Assembly (NCBI RefSeq): GCF_023502235.1
Contig: NZ_JAMFLY010000001.1
Coordinates: 868,001 to 932,000, forward strand
Direction: 5' to 3'
Source of the DNA: Flagellimonas myxillae
GTDB taxonomy: Bacteria; Bacteroidota; Bacteroidia; Flavobacteriales; Flavobacteriaceae
DNA: 64,000 bases
The notes beneath the pieces are model-generated. The model was not told where the DNA came from. It made no database searches and saw only the letters and a program-made list of their open reading frames with translations. Positions 37,987 through 47,727 of this stretch are shown one piece after another (position 1 is the stretch's first letter; each line of letters starts with the position of its first letter). Made by a program: the position numbers and the translations under genes.

Positions 37987-39192
37987 ATGCTTAGCGGTAA
38001 AAACATCCTTTTGGGAGTTACTGGGGGAATTGCCGCTTACAAGACCACATTTCTTGTTAGGTTATTGATAAAAGCTGGTTCCCAGGTCAAAGTTGTAATG
38101 ACCCAGAGTGCCGGCTCTTTTGTTTCCCCCCTTACGCTGTCCACCTTGTCCAAAAATCCCGTTTTATTGGATTTTGTGAACGAAGAGGATGGCAGTTTGT
38201 CCTGGAACAATCATGTGGAGTTGGGCCTGTGGGCCGATTTGATGATCATTGCCCCGGCCACAGCAAACACCTTGTCAAAAATGTCGCAGGGAATCTGTGA
38301 CAACTTGTTGTTGGCCACCTATTTATCGGCCAAGTGTCCGGTTTATTTTGCTCCCGCGATGGATTTGGATATGTACCAGCACCCTTCCACCAAAATCTCC
38401 TTGGACAAATTGGTTTCCTACGGAAATACCATGATTCCAGCAGAGTCTGGGGAATTGGCAAGTGGGCTGCATGGCGAGGGCCGCATGGCGGAACCAGAGA
38501 ACATTCTGGCCTTTATTCAAAATGATCTGGTGCAAGACCTGCCGCTTCATGGCAAAAAGGTTTTGATTACTGCAGGACCAACCCAGGAAGCCATCGACCC
38601 AGTTAGATTTTTGGGAAATCGCTCCTCGGGTACCATGGGTTTTGAGCTCGCAAAACGTGCTGCAGATCTAGGTGCCAAGGTAATCTTGGTTTCTGGCCCT
38701 ACCAATTTAAATCTGGAGCATGACGCTGTGGATGTCATACGAATTACTTCGGCCCAAGAAATGTTCGATGCTTGCCATCAACATTTTTCGGAGGTGGATG
38801 TGGCCATTGCCGCCGCCGCCGTAGCGGATTATCGACCCAAACACATAGCCAAGGAAAAAATGAAAAAGAAGGATGGGGACCTTCATATTGAATTGGAACG
38901 AAATCCAGATATCCTGTTTTCCTTGGGTGAAAAGAAGCACAAACAGTTTTTAGTGGGATTTGCCCTGGAAACCCAAAACGAATTGGAGAACGCCAAGGGC
39001 AAGCTAGAGCGCAAGAACTTGGATGCTATTGTCCTTAATTCCTTAAAGGACGAAGGAGCCGGATTTGGGGGGTCTACCAACAAAATCACTTTTATTGATA
39101 AGAATTCCCAGATAAAAACGTTTGCATTGAAGACGAAGCCGGAAGTGGCTTCGGATATTTGGGAAGAAATTATCTCCAGAATCCATGCGTAG
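37987..39192 (+). CDS. coaBC: Bifunctional phosphopantothenoylcysteine decarboxylase/phosphopantothenate-cysteine ligase
   Basis: A 401-residue fusion. The N-terminal FMN decarboxylase domain has LLGVTGGIAAYKT, the NNHVELGLWADLMIIAPATANT segment with the catalytic His, and PAMDLDMYQHP (Asp stands where many homologues have Asn). The C-terminal CTP-dependent ligase domain starts near 185 with KVLITAGPTQEAIDPVRFLGNRSSGTMG and includes AAAVADYRPKHIAKEKMKK. Both steps are in CoA synthesis; coaE is also in the window (44697). The stop overlaps the DUF4835 gene by 8 bases. Confidence 0.97.
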   Translation: MLSGKNILLGVTGGIAAYKTTFLVRLLIKAGSQVKVVMTQSAGSFVSPLTLSTLSKNPVLLDFVNEEDGSLSWNNHVELGLWADLMIIAPATANTLSKMSQGICDNLLLATYLSAKCPVYFAPAMDLDMYQHPSTKISLDKLVSYGNTMIPAESGELASGLHGEGRMAEPENILAFIQNDLVQDLPLHGKKVLITAGPTQEAIDPVRFLGNRSSGTMGFELAKRAADLGAKVILVSGPTNLNLEHDAVDVIRITSAQEMFDACHQHFSEVDVAIAAAAVADYRPKHIAKEKMKKKDGDLHIELERNPDILFSLGEKKHKQFLVGFALETQNELENAKGKLERKNLDAIVLNSLKDEGAGFGGSTNKITFIDKNSQIKTFALKTKPEVASDIWEEIISRIHA

Positions 39193-40075
39193 TTTTGTAC
39201 TGTTTGTTTTAGCGCTTTCGTTGTCGCAAATCACTTTTGCCCAAGAACTCAATTGTACCATTACGGTCAACTCCGACCAAGTGGGGCAGACCAACCAGCA
39301 AATTTTTAGAACCCTGGAACGCTCCCTCAACGATTTTGTGAACAAGAGCAAATGGACGGATAGAACCTACAAGGAAAACGAAAGGGTGAGTGCCCGGATG
39401 TTCATTACGGTAACCCAATACGAGTCTGACCGATTCGAGGCCAATATCCAAATCCAGTCATCCCGACCGGTATTCAACACCTCTTACGAGAGTCCTATTT
39501 TTAATTATAAAGACAACGCTTTCAATTTCCAGTATCAGGAATTCCAACCCTTGGTGTACAACGAAAATGTTTTTGACTCCAATTTGGTTGGGGTAATTTC
39601 CTATTACGTTTATGTGATTCTAGGTTTGGACGCTGATACTTTTTCATTGGAGGGTGGGGACGATATGTTCCGGAAAGCACAAAATATTGTAACCCAGGCC
39701 CAGGGTTCCAATTTTTCTGGATGGAGCCAAGAAACTGGGGAACGATCTAGGTTTGAACTGGTAGACAATCTGATGAGCAACTCTTTTAGGGAGTATCGTA
39801 TTGCCATGTACAACTACCATAGAAAGGGACTGGATATACTTGGAGACAACAACAGCACCGGAAAGCAAGTGGTAGCGGGAAGTATGCGATTGTTTGAAAC
39901 TTTGATCAAGCGTAGGCCCAATGCCTTTTTGATCCAGACGTTTTTCGATGCCAAATCGGAGGAAATCCGAAATATCTTCTCGGATGGACCCAAGGTGGAC
40001 ATTGTAAAACTCAAGGAAACCCTCAATCGCGTAGCTCCATTTTATTCCAGTACCTGGAACGAAATAAATTACTAG
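39185..40075 (+). CDS. DUF4835 family exported protein
   Basis: A 296-residue protein with a signal peptide (about 1-19, ending TFAQ) and then QELNCTITVNSDQV, the usual opening of DUF4835 proteins. It has no catalytic motif. The middle contains FNFQYQEFQPLVYNENVFDSNLVGVISYYVYVILGLDADTF, a strongly conserved part of the family. It is encoded between coaBC and recN, an arrangement common in Bacteroidota. The location is presumed periplasmic; function unknown. Confidence 0.88.
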   Translation: MRSFVLFVLALSLSQITFAQELNCTITVNSDQVGQTNQQIFRTLERSLNDFVNKSKWTDRTYKENERVSARMFITVTQYESDRFEANIQIQSSRPVFNTSYESPIFNYKDNAFNFQYQEFQPLVYNENVFDSNLVGVISYYVYVILGLDADTFSLEGGDDMFRKAQNIVTQAQGSNFSGWSQETGERSRFELVDNLMSNSFREYRIAMYNYHRKGLDILGDNNSTGKQVVAGSMRLFETLIKRRPNAFLIQTFFDAKSEEIRNIFSDGPKVDIVKLKETLNRVAPFYSSTWNEINY

Positions 40076-40121
40076 CCCATTTCTCCAAAGAGCCATATCT
40101 TTACGGGGAAAATCCGTCAAA

Positions 40122-41774
40122 TTGCTTACAAATCTTTCCATTCAGAACTATGCATTGATTGATGACATGAACGTGTCGTTCGCGGAAGGATTCACTACAA
40201 TTACTGGAGAAACCGGAGCCGGTAAATCCATTTTATTGGGCGGACTCTCTTTGGTGTTGGGAAAGCGGGCCGACCTGACTTCTCTTAAGAATCAGGAGCG
40301 GAAATGTATCATAGAAGCGGATTTTGATGTTTCCAAATACAGCTTGAAACATTTTTTTGCCAATCATGACTTGGACTACGAGAATCACACCATTTTGCGA
40401 CGCGAAATTTTGCCTAGTGGAAAATCCCGGGCTTTTGTGAACGATTCTCCCGTAACCTTAGACGTCATGAAAGGTCTTGGGGAACGCCTTGTGGATGTGC
40501 ACTCACAGCACCAAACACTCCGACTTACCGAAAATGATTTTCAGTTAAAGGTAGTGGATGCCCTGGCAGATAATCAGGATAACCTTGTTGGCTACCGGGT
40601 TCATTTGTCGGCTTATAAAAAGGCAGCAAATGAATTGGAGGAACTGCTGGATTTTCAGGCCAACTCCAACAAAGAGCACGATTATAACAGTTTTTTGTTG
40701 AAGGAATTGGAATCTGCCAATTTAAAAGATGGGATGCAGGAGTCTTTGGAAACGGAATATGAGCAGCTGAACAATGTGGAGCAAATCATGGAACAATTGT
40801 CCCTTGGGCACCAGCTCTTGAATGACGAGCAAATGGGCATCTTGGGAAAATTGGCCGACCTCAAAAGAGCCTTCCAGCATTTGTCCGATTACGGGGATAA
40901 TTACAAATCATTAAATGAAAGGGTGCAGTCCATCTTTATTGAAATGGATGATGTGGCCGGGGAACTGGAAACCCTAAGGGATGGGGTGGAAGCGAACCCG
41001 AACCGTTTGGAAACCATCAACGGACAACTCCAGTTGCTGTACGACCTCCAAAAAAAGCATCAGGTGGGCACCGTGTTGGAGTTAATTGCCGTGAGAGACC
41101 AGTTATCTGGCAAAGTGGATGCGGTGGAAAACATTGAATCCAAAATCAGGGAGAAAGAACAGGAACTTCAGCAAAAGACCAAGGAAGTGGAAACCTGGGC
41201 AATCAAAATACGGGATGCTAGAAATGCTGTGATACCCAAATTGAAAAGTACACTTCAAGAAAATCTATATGCATTGGGCATGCCCTCTGCCACTTTCAAA
41301 ATAGCCATAAATCCTTCAGACTCCTTCAAAGTAAACGGAAAAGACGATTTGGTATTTCTGTTTTCGGCCAATAAGGGCTCGGAATACGGGGAGTTAAAAA
41401 AGGTCGCTTCCGGGGGGGAACTCTCCAGGATCATGCTTACGATAAAGGCAATACTGGCCCAATACGAGCAACTACCCACTATGATGTTCGACGAGATTGA
41501 CACCGGGGTTTCCGGTGAAATTTCCAATAGGATGGGGGAGATCATGAAAGAGATGGGACAGACCATGCAGGTGTTTTCCATAACGCATTTACCCCAAGTA
41601 GCCTCTAAGGGCCGCCAACAGTTCAAGGTGTTCAAAGAAGAAGATGTGATGGGCACCACCACCCAAATGAAAAAACTTACCCAAGAGGAACGGGTAAGGG
41701 AACTCGCCGAAATGCTGGGAGGAAAGACACTTTCGGAATCTGCATTGGCCCATGCCAAGCAATTGCTACAGTAA
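40122..41774 (+). CDS. recN: DNA repair protein RecN
   Basis: A 550-residue SMC-like ATPase with a TTG start at 40122 (L-T-N-L-S-I-Q-N-Y-A-L follows); no in-frame ATG is found just upstream. Walker A is GETGAGKSILLGG near 28-40. Long coiled-coil arms span about 150-370, and the C-terminal ATPase half has VASGGELSRIMLTIKAIL and MMFDEIDTGVSGEIS (signature and Walker B). RecN acts in double-strand break repair. It closes the bamD group. Confidence 0.96.
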   Translation: MLTNLSIQNYALIDDMNVSFAEGFTTITGETGAGKSILLGGLSLVLGKRADLTSLKNQERKCIIEADFDVSKYSLKHFFANHDLDYENHTILRREILPSGKSRAFVNDSPVTLDVMKGLGERLVDVHSQHQTLRLTENDFQLKVVDALADNQDNLVGYRVHLSAYKKAANELEELLDFQANSNKEHDYNSFLLKELESANLKDGMQESLETEYEQLNNVEQIMEQLSLGHQLLNDEQMGILGKLADLKRAFQHLSDYGDNYKSLNERVQSIFIEMDDVAGELETLRDGVEANPNRLETINGQLQLLYDLQKKHQVGTVLELIAVRDQLSGKVDAVENIESKIREKEQELQQKTKEVETWAIKIRDARNAVIPKLKSTLQENLYALGMPSATFKIAINPSDSFKVNGKDDLVFLFSANKGSEYGELKKVASGGELSRIMLTIKAILAQYEQLPTMMFDEIDTGVSGEISNRMGEIMKEMGQTMQVFSITHLPQVASKGRQQFKVFKEEDVMGTTTQMKKLTQEERVRELAEMLGGKTLSESALAHAKQLLQ

Positions 41775-41829
41775 TCTTTGGTCCGACCATCTTACTTCTT
41801 CCAAAGGAAGAAAAATCGATTAGAATAAA

Positions 41830-41837
41830 TATCTTTG
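41830..41837 (+). promoter_or_regulatory. Predicted -7 promoter element of fabI
   Basis: TATCTTTG matches TAnnTTTG, 27 bases before the fabI ATG. No clear -33 TTTG; a seven-pair hairpin (41796-41812) lies at about that position and may end recN transcription weakly. Confidence 0.4.
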
Positions 41838-41864
41838 CCGCTAAACCAACAATAATCAAGAAGA

Positions 41865-42677
41865 ATGGCATACAATCTTTTAAAAGGTAAACGGGGAATT
41901 ATTTTTGGAGCTTTGGATGAAAACTCCATTGCTTGGAAAACCGCAGAGCGCGTTCACGAGGAAGGTGGAACATTTGTACTGACCAACGCTCCCATAGCGA
42001 TGCGAATGGGTCAAATCAATGAATTGGCTGCGAAGACAAACTCCGAAATTATTCCGGCTGATGCCACTAATGAGGAAGATCTGCAAAATTTGGTGACCCA
42101 ATCCATGGAAATCTTGGGCGGGAAGTTGGATTTTGTGCTTCACTCCATTGGAATGTCGGTTAACGTAAGAAAGGGGAGGGCCTATACGGACGAAAAATAT
42201 GATTTTACCACCAAGGGCTGGGATGTTTCCGCCCTTTCGTTCCACAAAGTAATGCAGACGCTTTTTAAGGCCGATGCCATGAATGAGTGGGGCAGTATTG
42301 TGGCCTTGACCTATATGGCCGCCCAACGAACCTTCCCAGATTACAACGATATGGCCGATAACAAAGCTTATCTGGAATCCGTGGCAAGAAGTTTCGGCTA
42401 CTTCTTCGGAAAAGAAAAGAAAGTAAGGGTAAACACCATTTCGCAATCCCCAACTCCTACCACAGCTGGACAAGGAGTTAAAGGGTTTGGTGGTTTTATC
42501 AATTATGCCGAAAAAATGTCGCCTTTGGGCAATGCTTCAGCAGCCGACTGTGCGGACTATACGGTGAGTCTTTTCTCTGACCTTACCCGAAAAGTGACCA
42601 TGCAAAACCTGTTTCACGATGGAGGTTTCTCCAATACGGGAGTGAGCCAAGAGGTAATCGATGAATTTAGCGAGTAA
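41865..42677 (+). CDS. fabI: Enoyl-[acyl-carrier-protein] reductase (NADH), FabI
   Basis: A 270-residue short-chain dehydrogenase. The active-site Y-x6-K of FabI is Tyr160-Lys167 (DYNDMADNKAY), with a second conserved Tyr150 in LTYMAAQRT. The nucleotide-binding start is KRGIIFGALDENSIAW, as in the FabI group rather than G-x-x-x-G-x-G. It carries out the last reduction in each fatty acid elongation round. It is monocistronic, between a promoter and a strong terminator. Confidence 0.97.
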   Translation: MAYNLLKGKRGIIFGALDENSIAWKTAERVHEEGGTFVLTNAPIAMRMGQINELAAKTNSEIIPADATNEEDLQNLVTQSMEILGGKLDFVLHSIGMSVNVRKGRAYTDEKYDFTTKGWDVSALSFHKVMQTLFKADAMNEWGSIVALTYMAAQRTFPDYNDMADNKAYLESVARSFGYFFGKEKKVRVNTISQSPTPTTAGQGVKGFGGFINYAEKMSPLGNASAADCADYTVSLFSDLTRKVTMQNLFHDGGFSNTGVSQEVIDEFSE

Positions 42678-42697
42678 AACACAAAATCAATAGCAGG

Positions 42698-42731
42698 AGC
42701 CATCCTTGTACAAGGGTGGCTTTTGTATTTT
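42698..42731 (+). terminator. Intrinsic terminator of fabI
   Basis: AGCCATCCTTG (42698-42708) pairs with CAAGGGTGGCT (42711-42721) over eleven positions with one G-U pair, followed by TTTGTATTTT. It ends just before the next gene's ATG at 42735. Confidence 0.8.
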
Positions 42732-42734
42732 GGG

Positions 42735-43742
42735 ATGAACATAGAAATTTCCATAATAGTTCCGGTGTACAATCGGCCCGAAGAAGTTCGGGAATTGCTG
42801 CAAAGCTTAAGTGCCCAAGAATTCACCGGGGACTTTGAGGTGGTTATTGTGGAAGATGGGTCGACGCAAAGCTCGGAAGACATTGTGGATAGCTTTCGTA
42901 AAAACCTGAATATTTCCTATTATTTCAAAGCCAATTCTGGCCCAGGGGATTCCAGGAACTTTGGCATGCAAAAAGCCAAGGGGAATTATTTTATTATCCT
43001 AGATTCGGATTGTATTTTACCTCCTCAGTACCTGGTTGAGGTGGATAGGGAGCTTCAAAATAATTTTGTTCATTGCTTTGGCGGGCCCGATGCCGCGGAC
43101 CAATCTTTTAGTACTGTCCAAAAGGCCATCAATTATGCGATGACCTCCATTTTTACCACTGGGGGTATCAGGGGAGGAAAGAAATCCGTGGGCAAATTTC
43201 AACCGCGGAGCTTTAATATGGGTATTTCGAGAGTGGCCTTTGAGAAAGCAGGTGGATTTGGACGTATTCACCCAGGGGAGGACCCCGATTTGAGTTTTCG
43301 CATTTGGAAGGCGGGTTTTGATTCCCGTTTGTTCCCCAATGCCTATGTGTACCACAAGCGCCGTATTGATTGGAACAAGTTTTATACCCAAGTAAACAAA
43401 TTTGGGATGGTTAGGCCCATCCTGAACCAGTGGCACCCTGGAACCGCAAAACTGACCTATTGGTTCCCCACACTGTTCATGTTGGGGTTGGTTGTGTCCA
43501 TTGCCTTGACCTTTATTGGGATTTATCTGCCTTTGATGCTTTACGGGTGCTACTTTTTTCTGTTGCTTGTTGATGCCTTGCTCAAAACCAAAAATATAGC
43601 GGTAGCCCAGTTATCGATTTTTGCAGCCTTGATTCAATTTACGGGATACGGCATCGGTTTCCTTAAATCCACGATCTTGCTTAATTTTAGTAACAAGGAA
43701 CCAGAGGAACTTTTTCCAAAGTTGTTCTTCAAAGTAAAATAG
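42735..43742 (+). CDS. Glycosyltransferase family 2, membrane-bound
   Basis: A 335-residue protein started at the ATG at 42735 (MNIEISIIVPVYNRPEE). The GT-A domain has IIVPVYNRPEEVRELL, VIVEDGSTQ and the metal-binding ILDSDCILP (D-x-D form). GEDPDLSFRIWKAG resembles the catalytic-base region. Two to three membrane helices follow near the C terminus (about 244-300). It probably transfers sugar to a lipid or glycan in envelope synthesis; donor and acceptor are unknown. It sits next to a YbbR-type gene. Confidence 0.9.
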   Translation: MNIEISIIVPVYNRPEEVRELLQSLSAQEFTGDFEVVIVEDGSTQSSEDIVDSFRKNLNISYYFKANSGPGDSRNFGMQKAKGNYFIILDSDCILPPQYLVEVDRELQNNFVHCFGGPDAADQSFSTVQKAINYAMTSIFTTGGIRGGKKSVGKFQPRSFNMGISRVAFEKAGGFGRIHPGEDPDLSFRIWKAGFDSRLFPNAYVYHKRRIDWNKFYTQVNKFGMVRPILNQWHPGTAKLTYWFPTLFMLGLVVSIALTFIGIYLPLMLYGCYFFLLLVDALLKTKNIAVAQLSIFAALIQFTGYGIGFLKSTILLNFSNKEPEELFPKLFFKVK

Positions 43743-43743
43743 G

Positions 43744-44700
43744 GTGATCAAAAAATTGTTGAAAGGACTGAACAAGAGAAAGCTAAAAGTATTTTTGCTC
43801 TTTTTGGCCTGTTCCTTCTTTGCCTGGTTTCTGAGCAACCTATCCGAATCTTATGAATCCAGGGTCAACTTCAATTTAAATTACCGAAACCTACCGGACA
43901 CCTTGCTATTGGGCAACAATGCGGTCAATTCCATGGAGGCCAAAATCCGGACAAGCGGCTTTCAATTTTTGTACTATAGGTTTTGGAACAAACGAATCAA
44001 TGTAAATCTATCCGATGTAGCGTACCAGAATGGGAGATTTATACTTTCCGAGGACAACCTCAAAAAACAAATGGAGCAACAATTGTCGCAGAACATTTCC
44101 CTATTGGATTTGGACCGTAATCAACTTACGGTGGACCTTTACCAGGTGGCCACAAAGGAAATACCTGTAGTGGCCCAATTGGATGTTCAGTTTGAACCTA
44201 ATTTTATCTTGGATGGAAAACCAAACGTACAGCCAGCGACCATTACCGTGAAAGGTCCCAAAAATGAAATCGACACTATATTAAGTATAAATACCATCAA
44301 ACTGGAAATGGCCAATGTTTCCTCCGATTTCTCTGAGCGTGTACTATTGGTGTTTCCCAAAAAACTGGTCAACAGTATTTTTTCCACCACCCGGGTCGAG
44401 GTATCCGGAAAGGTGGTAAAGTTTTCAGAAGAGGTTTTCGAGATTCCGGTGAAGGTGACCAACCTACCGGAAGGTTACAGTGTGAAGACCTTCCCTAATT
44501 CAATTTCCGTGCTGTGCCAGGCTACTCCAGAACGACTTAAAACCCTTTCGCCGGGCGATTTTGTGGTTGAGGCGGATTATCGGCAGTTGGGAAATACCGA
44601 CAGCAATGAACTTTTTCTCGAGATCCGTGAAAATCCCGAAAACGTGTTTGATCTTAGGTTGATGGTCAACAAGGTTAACTTTGTATTGGAACAGGAATGA
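43744..44700 (+). CDS. YbbR/CdaR-like domain protein
   Basis: A 318-residue protein with a GTG start one base after the glycosyltransferase stop. One N-terminal helix (about 15-31) anchors a long extracytoplasmic beta-rich region with YbbR-type repeats, for example KEIPVVAQLDVQFEPNFIL and VFEIPVKVTNLPEGYSVKTFP. In Firmicutes such proteins (CdaR) regulate the diadenylate cyclase CdaA, but no cyclase is encoded here. In Bacteroidota this gene is commonly followed by coaE, as it is here, with an ATGA overlap. Confidence 0.88.
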   Translation: MIKKLLKGLNKRKLKVFLLFLACSFFAWFLSNLSESYESRVNFNLNYRNLPDTLLLGNNAVNSMEAKIRTSGFQFLYYRFWNKRINVNLSDVAYQNGRFILSEDNLKKQMEQQLSQNISLLDLDRNQLTVDLYQVATKEIPVVAQLDVQFEPNFILDGKPNVQPATITVKGPKNEIDTILSINTIKLEMANVSSDFSERVLLVFPKKLVNSIFSTTRVEVSGKVVKFSEEVFEIPVKVTNLPEGYSVKTFPNSISVLCQATPERLKTLSPGDFVVEADYRQLGNTDSNELFLEIRENPENVFDLRLMVNKVNFVLEQE

Positions 44701-45284
44701 AGATTGTTGGGTTAACAGGCGGGATTGGAAGCGGAAAGAGCACGGTTGCCAATATGTTTAGGGACTTGGGTGTTCCGGTATACGATTCGGATAGGGAGGC
44801 CAAAGAACTGATGGTAACTTCTGAGAAACTCCGGAACGCAATTATCGACCTACTTGGTCCGGAGTCCTATAAAGAAGGCAATCTAAACCGGCCGTTCATT
44901 GCCTCAAAGGTGTTTTTGGGCCAAGATCTATTAATGGCCCTCAATGCAATTGTGCATCCTGCTGTTCGGGAGCATTTTCAGGATTGGGCCAAGGCACAGG
45001 AGGCTCCCTATGTAATTCAAGAAACGGCACTGATCTTTGAAAATGGGATGCAAGATCAATTCGACCATGTAATTTTAGTATCTGCCCCATGGGAAATTCG
45101 TCTGGAACGCGTGATTCGTAGGGATCAAGTTGAAGAACAGGAAGTGTTGAATCGAATGGACAACCAAATGGAAGATGGTCTGAAAGAGAAATTGGCTCAT
45201 TTTAGCATCGTCAATTTGGATTTGGAAGATACCAGGCAACACGTACAAAAACTCCACGAAACACTGGTAAAACAGGCCGATTGA
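44697..45284 (+). CDS. coaE: Dephospho-CoA kinase
   Basis: A 195-residue P-loop kinase that phosphorylates dephospho-CoA in the last step of CoA synthesis. Walker A is GLTGGIGSGKST (5-16). VYDSDREAKELM, NAIVHPAVREHF and VVLVSAPWEIRLERVIRRD-like segments match CoaE. It overlaps the YbbR gene as ATGA, and a gap of 77 bases separates it from the sensor kinase gene. Confidence 0.96.
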   Translation: MKIVGLTGGIGSGKSTVANMFRDLGVPVYDSDREAKELMVTSEKLRNAIIDLLGPESYKEGNLNRPFIASKVFLGQDLLMALNAIVHPAVREHFQDWAKAQEAPYVIQETALIFENGMQDQFDHVILVSAPWEIRLERVIRRDQVEEQEVLNRMDNQMEDGLKEKLAHFSIVNLDLEDTRQHVQKLHETLVKQAD

Positions 45285-45361
45285 CCTATCATTTTAACAT
45301 TTTTGTTAAGGTTAGGTTAAACGGTAAAAGGCCTAAATGTTAAATTTCTAATTTTACCCCA

Positions 45362-46945
45362 ATGAACAAGAAGTTATTTGTTCTTCTCGTCATTTTAATG
45401 AGCTTGTCCCTTATCGGGATAATTTTTGTTCAAGTATACTGGATAAGAACCTCGATAAACGACAAGGAGGAGCAATTCTCAAGAACGGTCACCGACATAC
45501 TGGATAGAGTCGCAAGCAGGGTGGAGAAAAGGGAGATGAAGGATTATTCAGATCGTTTGGCCTCTTTGGTGGATAGCGTAGGGCAACCGAAGACCACTCA
45601 GTTCAAGAATTTTTTATTTGTTGATAGGGATTTAAACTCCGATGAAATTCTGTTCTATTCCCACGGAATCTTGGAAGAGGATTACAATATATCATCAACG
45701 TTCTTTGACAATCTAATAGGGGAGGAAGATTCCACGACCATTACCAACTTTACTAGCAAACGGACCCGTGCCGTTTTTAAGGAGGAGTTTGGTTTGGACG
45801 GAAAAAGATATAGCCTCACGCCCATTCAAAGGGCTGAAAAGATTGGGGGGCTGTCCAGCATTGAAAAAGCGGCTTGGGAAGACGTTTTTATGGAAAAGGC
45901 AAAAAGTGAACCTATCCATAAAAGAGTGTCCAAACAGGAATTGGAACTACTTCTGAGCCAGGAATTGGCGGATAGGAATATCGACGTCGATTACGAATAC
46001 GGTGTCTATAGTCAAGGATATCCTACCAAGATAAAATCCAAAAAATTCAAATTCTCGGAATCCAAAATGTATGAGGCACGGATTTTTAAGGACAGCGAGG
46101 GACAGACCAATTTTTCGTTGTTGCTGACATTTCCTTCCATGAACAAATTTTTGTTCCAATCGATAATGGGAATGGCGCTGTTGTCCTTGATTTTCACCAT
46201 AGTAATTATGGTGGCGTATTCAAGTGCAATCTACCAGTTGATCAAACAGAAGCAGATTTCTGAGATCAAAACGGATTTCATCAACAATATGACCCATGAG
46301 TTCAAAACGCCCATTGCCACGATCAATTTGGCCGTGGAGGCGATTCGCAATCCCAATTCCATTGAGGACAAGGACAAGGTGCTACGCTATTTGGGAATGA
46401 TAAAGGATGAAAACAAAAGGATGCATGCCCAGGTAGAAAATGTACTTCGGATTTCCAAACTGGAGAAAAACCAACTGGACATCCGCAAGGATCGGGTCGA
46501 TGTCCATGAAATTATTGAAGATGCGATTACCCATATTGAGTTAATCGTCTCGGACAGAGGTGGGTATGTGCATTCGCACTTGGAGGCTGAACGGTCGGAT
46601 GTATTGGCCAACGACACGCATTTTACCAATGTGATCGTCAACATACTGGACAATGCCGTAAAGTATTCACCTGAATCCCCTAAAATAGATGTCTATACCG
46701 AGTTGGTCAAGAACAACATCATAATAAAAGTGCAGGATCACGGAGCTGGAATGAGCAAGGCGGTCCTTAAAAAAGTTTTTGAGAAATTTTACCGGGAACA
46801 TACCGGAGATATACATAATGTAAAAGGCCACGGCTTAGGATTGGCCTATGTAAAACGAATAATTGAAGATCATCAGGGTGAGGTTTATGCAGAAAGTGAA
46901 AAAGGAAAAGGCAGTACTTTCTTTATAAAGCTTCCCTTAATTTAA
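45362..46945 (+). CDS. Two-component sensor histidine kinase (RprX-like)
   Basis: A 527-residue membrane kinase. TM1 is at about 5-27, a periplasmic sensor region of about 235 residues follows, and TM2 is at about 266-288. There is no HAMP domain, and the kinase core begins directly. The phospho-acceptor is His312 in NNMTHEFKTPIATI. The ATPase lobe has NILDNAVKYSPESP, VQDHGAGM, and GHGLGLAYVKRI. The signal is unknown; the layout resembles the Bacteroidota RprX family. The response regulator starts five bases after the stop. Confidence 0.93.
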   Translation: MNKKLFVLLVILMSLSLIGIIFVQVYWIRTSINDKEEQFSRTVTDILDRVASRVEKREMKDYSDRLASLVDSVGQPKTTQFKNFLFVDRDLNSDEILFYSHGILEEDYNISSTFFDNLIGEEDSTTITNFTSKRTRAVFKEEFGLDGKRYSLTPIQRAEKIGGLSSIEKAAWEDVFMEKAKSEPIHKRVSKQELELLLSQELADRNIDVDYEYGVYSQGYPTKIKSKKFKFSESKMYEARIFKDSEGQTNFSLLLTFPSMNKFLFQSIMGMALLSLIFTIVIMVAYSSAIYQLIKQKQISEIKTDFINNMTHEFKTPIATINLAVEAIRNPNSIEDKDKVLRYLGMIKDENKRMHAQVENVLRISKLEKNQLDIRKDRVDVHEIIEDAITHIELIVSDRGGYVHSHLEAERSDVLANDTHFTNVIVNILDNAVKYSPESPKIDVYTELVKNNIIIKVQDHGAGMSKAVLKKVFEKFYREHTGDIHNVKGHGLGLAYVKRIIEDHQGEVYAESEKGKGSTFFIKLPLI

Positions 46946-46950
46946 AAAAT

Positions 46951-47664
46951 ATGGAGACAGAGAAAAAGAAGATTCTTTTGGTAGAGGACGACCCCAATTT
47001 TGGGATTGTGCTCAAAGATTACTTGTCTATGAACGACTTCGATGTGGTTCTTGCAAAAAACGGAATGGAAGGTTTTGAAAAATTCAAAAAGGACAATTAC
47101 GATGTCTGTATTTTGGATGTGATGATGCCCTATAAGGACGGCTTCACACTTGCCCGTGAAATCCGGGAGAAAAACGAGAATGTTCCGATTATTTTTCTAA
47201 CGGCCAAGACCATGAAGGAGGATGTTTTGAAAGGGTATAAAGCCGGAGCGGACGATTATCTGAACAAGCCATTTGATTCTGAGGTACTATTGATGAAACT
47301 TAAAGCGATACTTCAGCGAAAAGCATCCAGTACCTTGGCCGACAGTAAACAATTTGAGTTTCAAATTGGGAACTTCCATCTCAATTCAAAACTGCGTTTC
47401 CTTACTTATATGGAAGAAGAGCCCATTAAGTTGTCTCCAAAGGAAAACGAATTGTTGCGCTTATTGGCCCTACATGAAAACGATTTGATGCCAAGGGAAT
47501 TGGCATTGACAAAAATATGGAGGGACGATAACTATTTTACCTCCAGAAGTATGGACGTATACATTGCCAAACTGCGCAAGTATCTGAAACGTGATGACGT
47601 CGTGGAAATCTTAAACATCCATGGTGAAGGATTTAGGTTGGTGGTGAAGGCCGAAAACCAATAG
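46951..47664 (+). CDS. OmpR-family response regulator (RprY-like)
   Basis: A 237-residue regulator. The receiver domain has the acidic pair in LLVEDDPNFG, phospho-acceptor Asp56 (VCILDVMMP), and Thr/Lys in IFLTAKTMKED and NKPFDSE. A winged-helix DNA-binding domain spans about 140-232 (KLSPKENELLRLLALHEND, YFTSRSMDVYIAKLRKYL). It is paired with the kinase just upstream. Its transcript ends at the terminator at 47686. The target genes are unknown. Confidence 0.95.
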   Translation: METEKKKILLVEDDPNFGIVLKDYLSMNDFDVVLAKNGMEGFEKFKKDNYDVCILDVMMPYKDGFTLAREIREKNENVPIIFLTAKTMKEDVLKGYKAGADDYLNKPFDSEVLLMKLKAILQRKASSTLADSKQFEFQIGNFHLNSKLRFLTYMEEEPIKLSPKENELLRLLALHENDLMPRELALTKIWRDDNYFTSRSMDVYIAKLRKYLKRDDVVEILNIHGEGFRLVVKAENQ

Positions 47665-47685
47665 TCCAGAATAAAAGCTAAATTG

Positions 47686-47713
47686 AAAACCACCTTAATC
47701 GGTGGTTTTTTTT
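47686..47713. terminator. Bidirectional terminator between response regulator and gluconokinase genes
   Basis: AAAACCACC (47686-47694) and GGTGGTTTT (47701-47709) form a nine-pair hairpin with a six-base loop, followed by further T residues on the plus strand and A residues on the other side, so it can serve both convergent genes. Confidence 0.85.
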
Positions 47714-47727
47714 ATGCTTTACTGTTA

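Noticed and set aside
41796..41812. Seven-pair hairpin after recN as a terminator
   Set aside because: It is followed by A residues and not by T residues on the plus strand, so a terminator call is not justified.
45362..47664. An adaptive or defence signalling pair
   Set aside because: Both proteins are ordinary sensor kinase and OmpR-type regulator with intact key residues, as commonly found in Bacteroidota.
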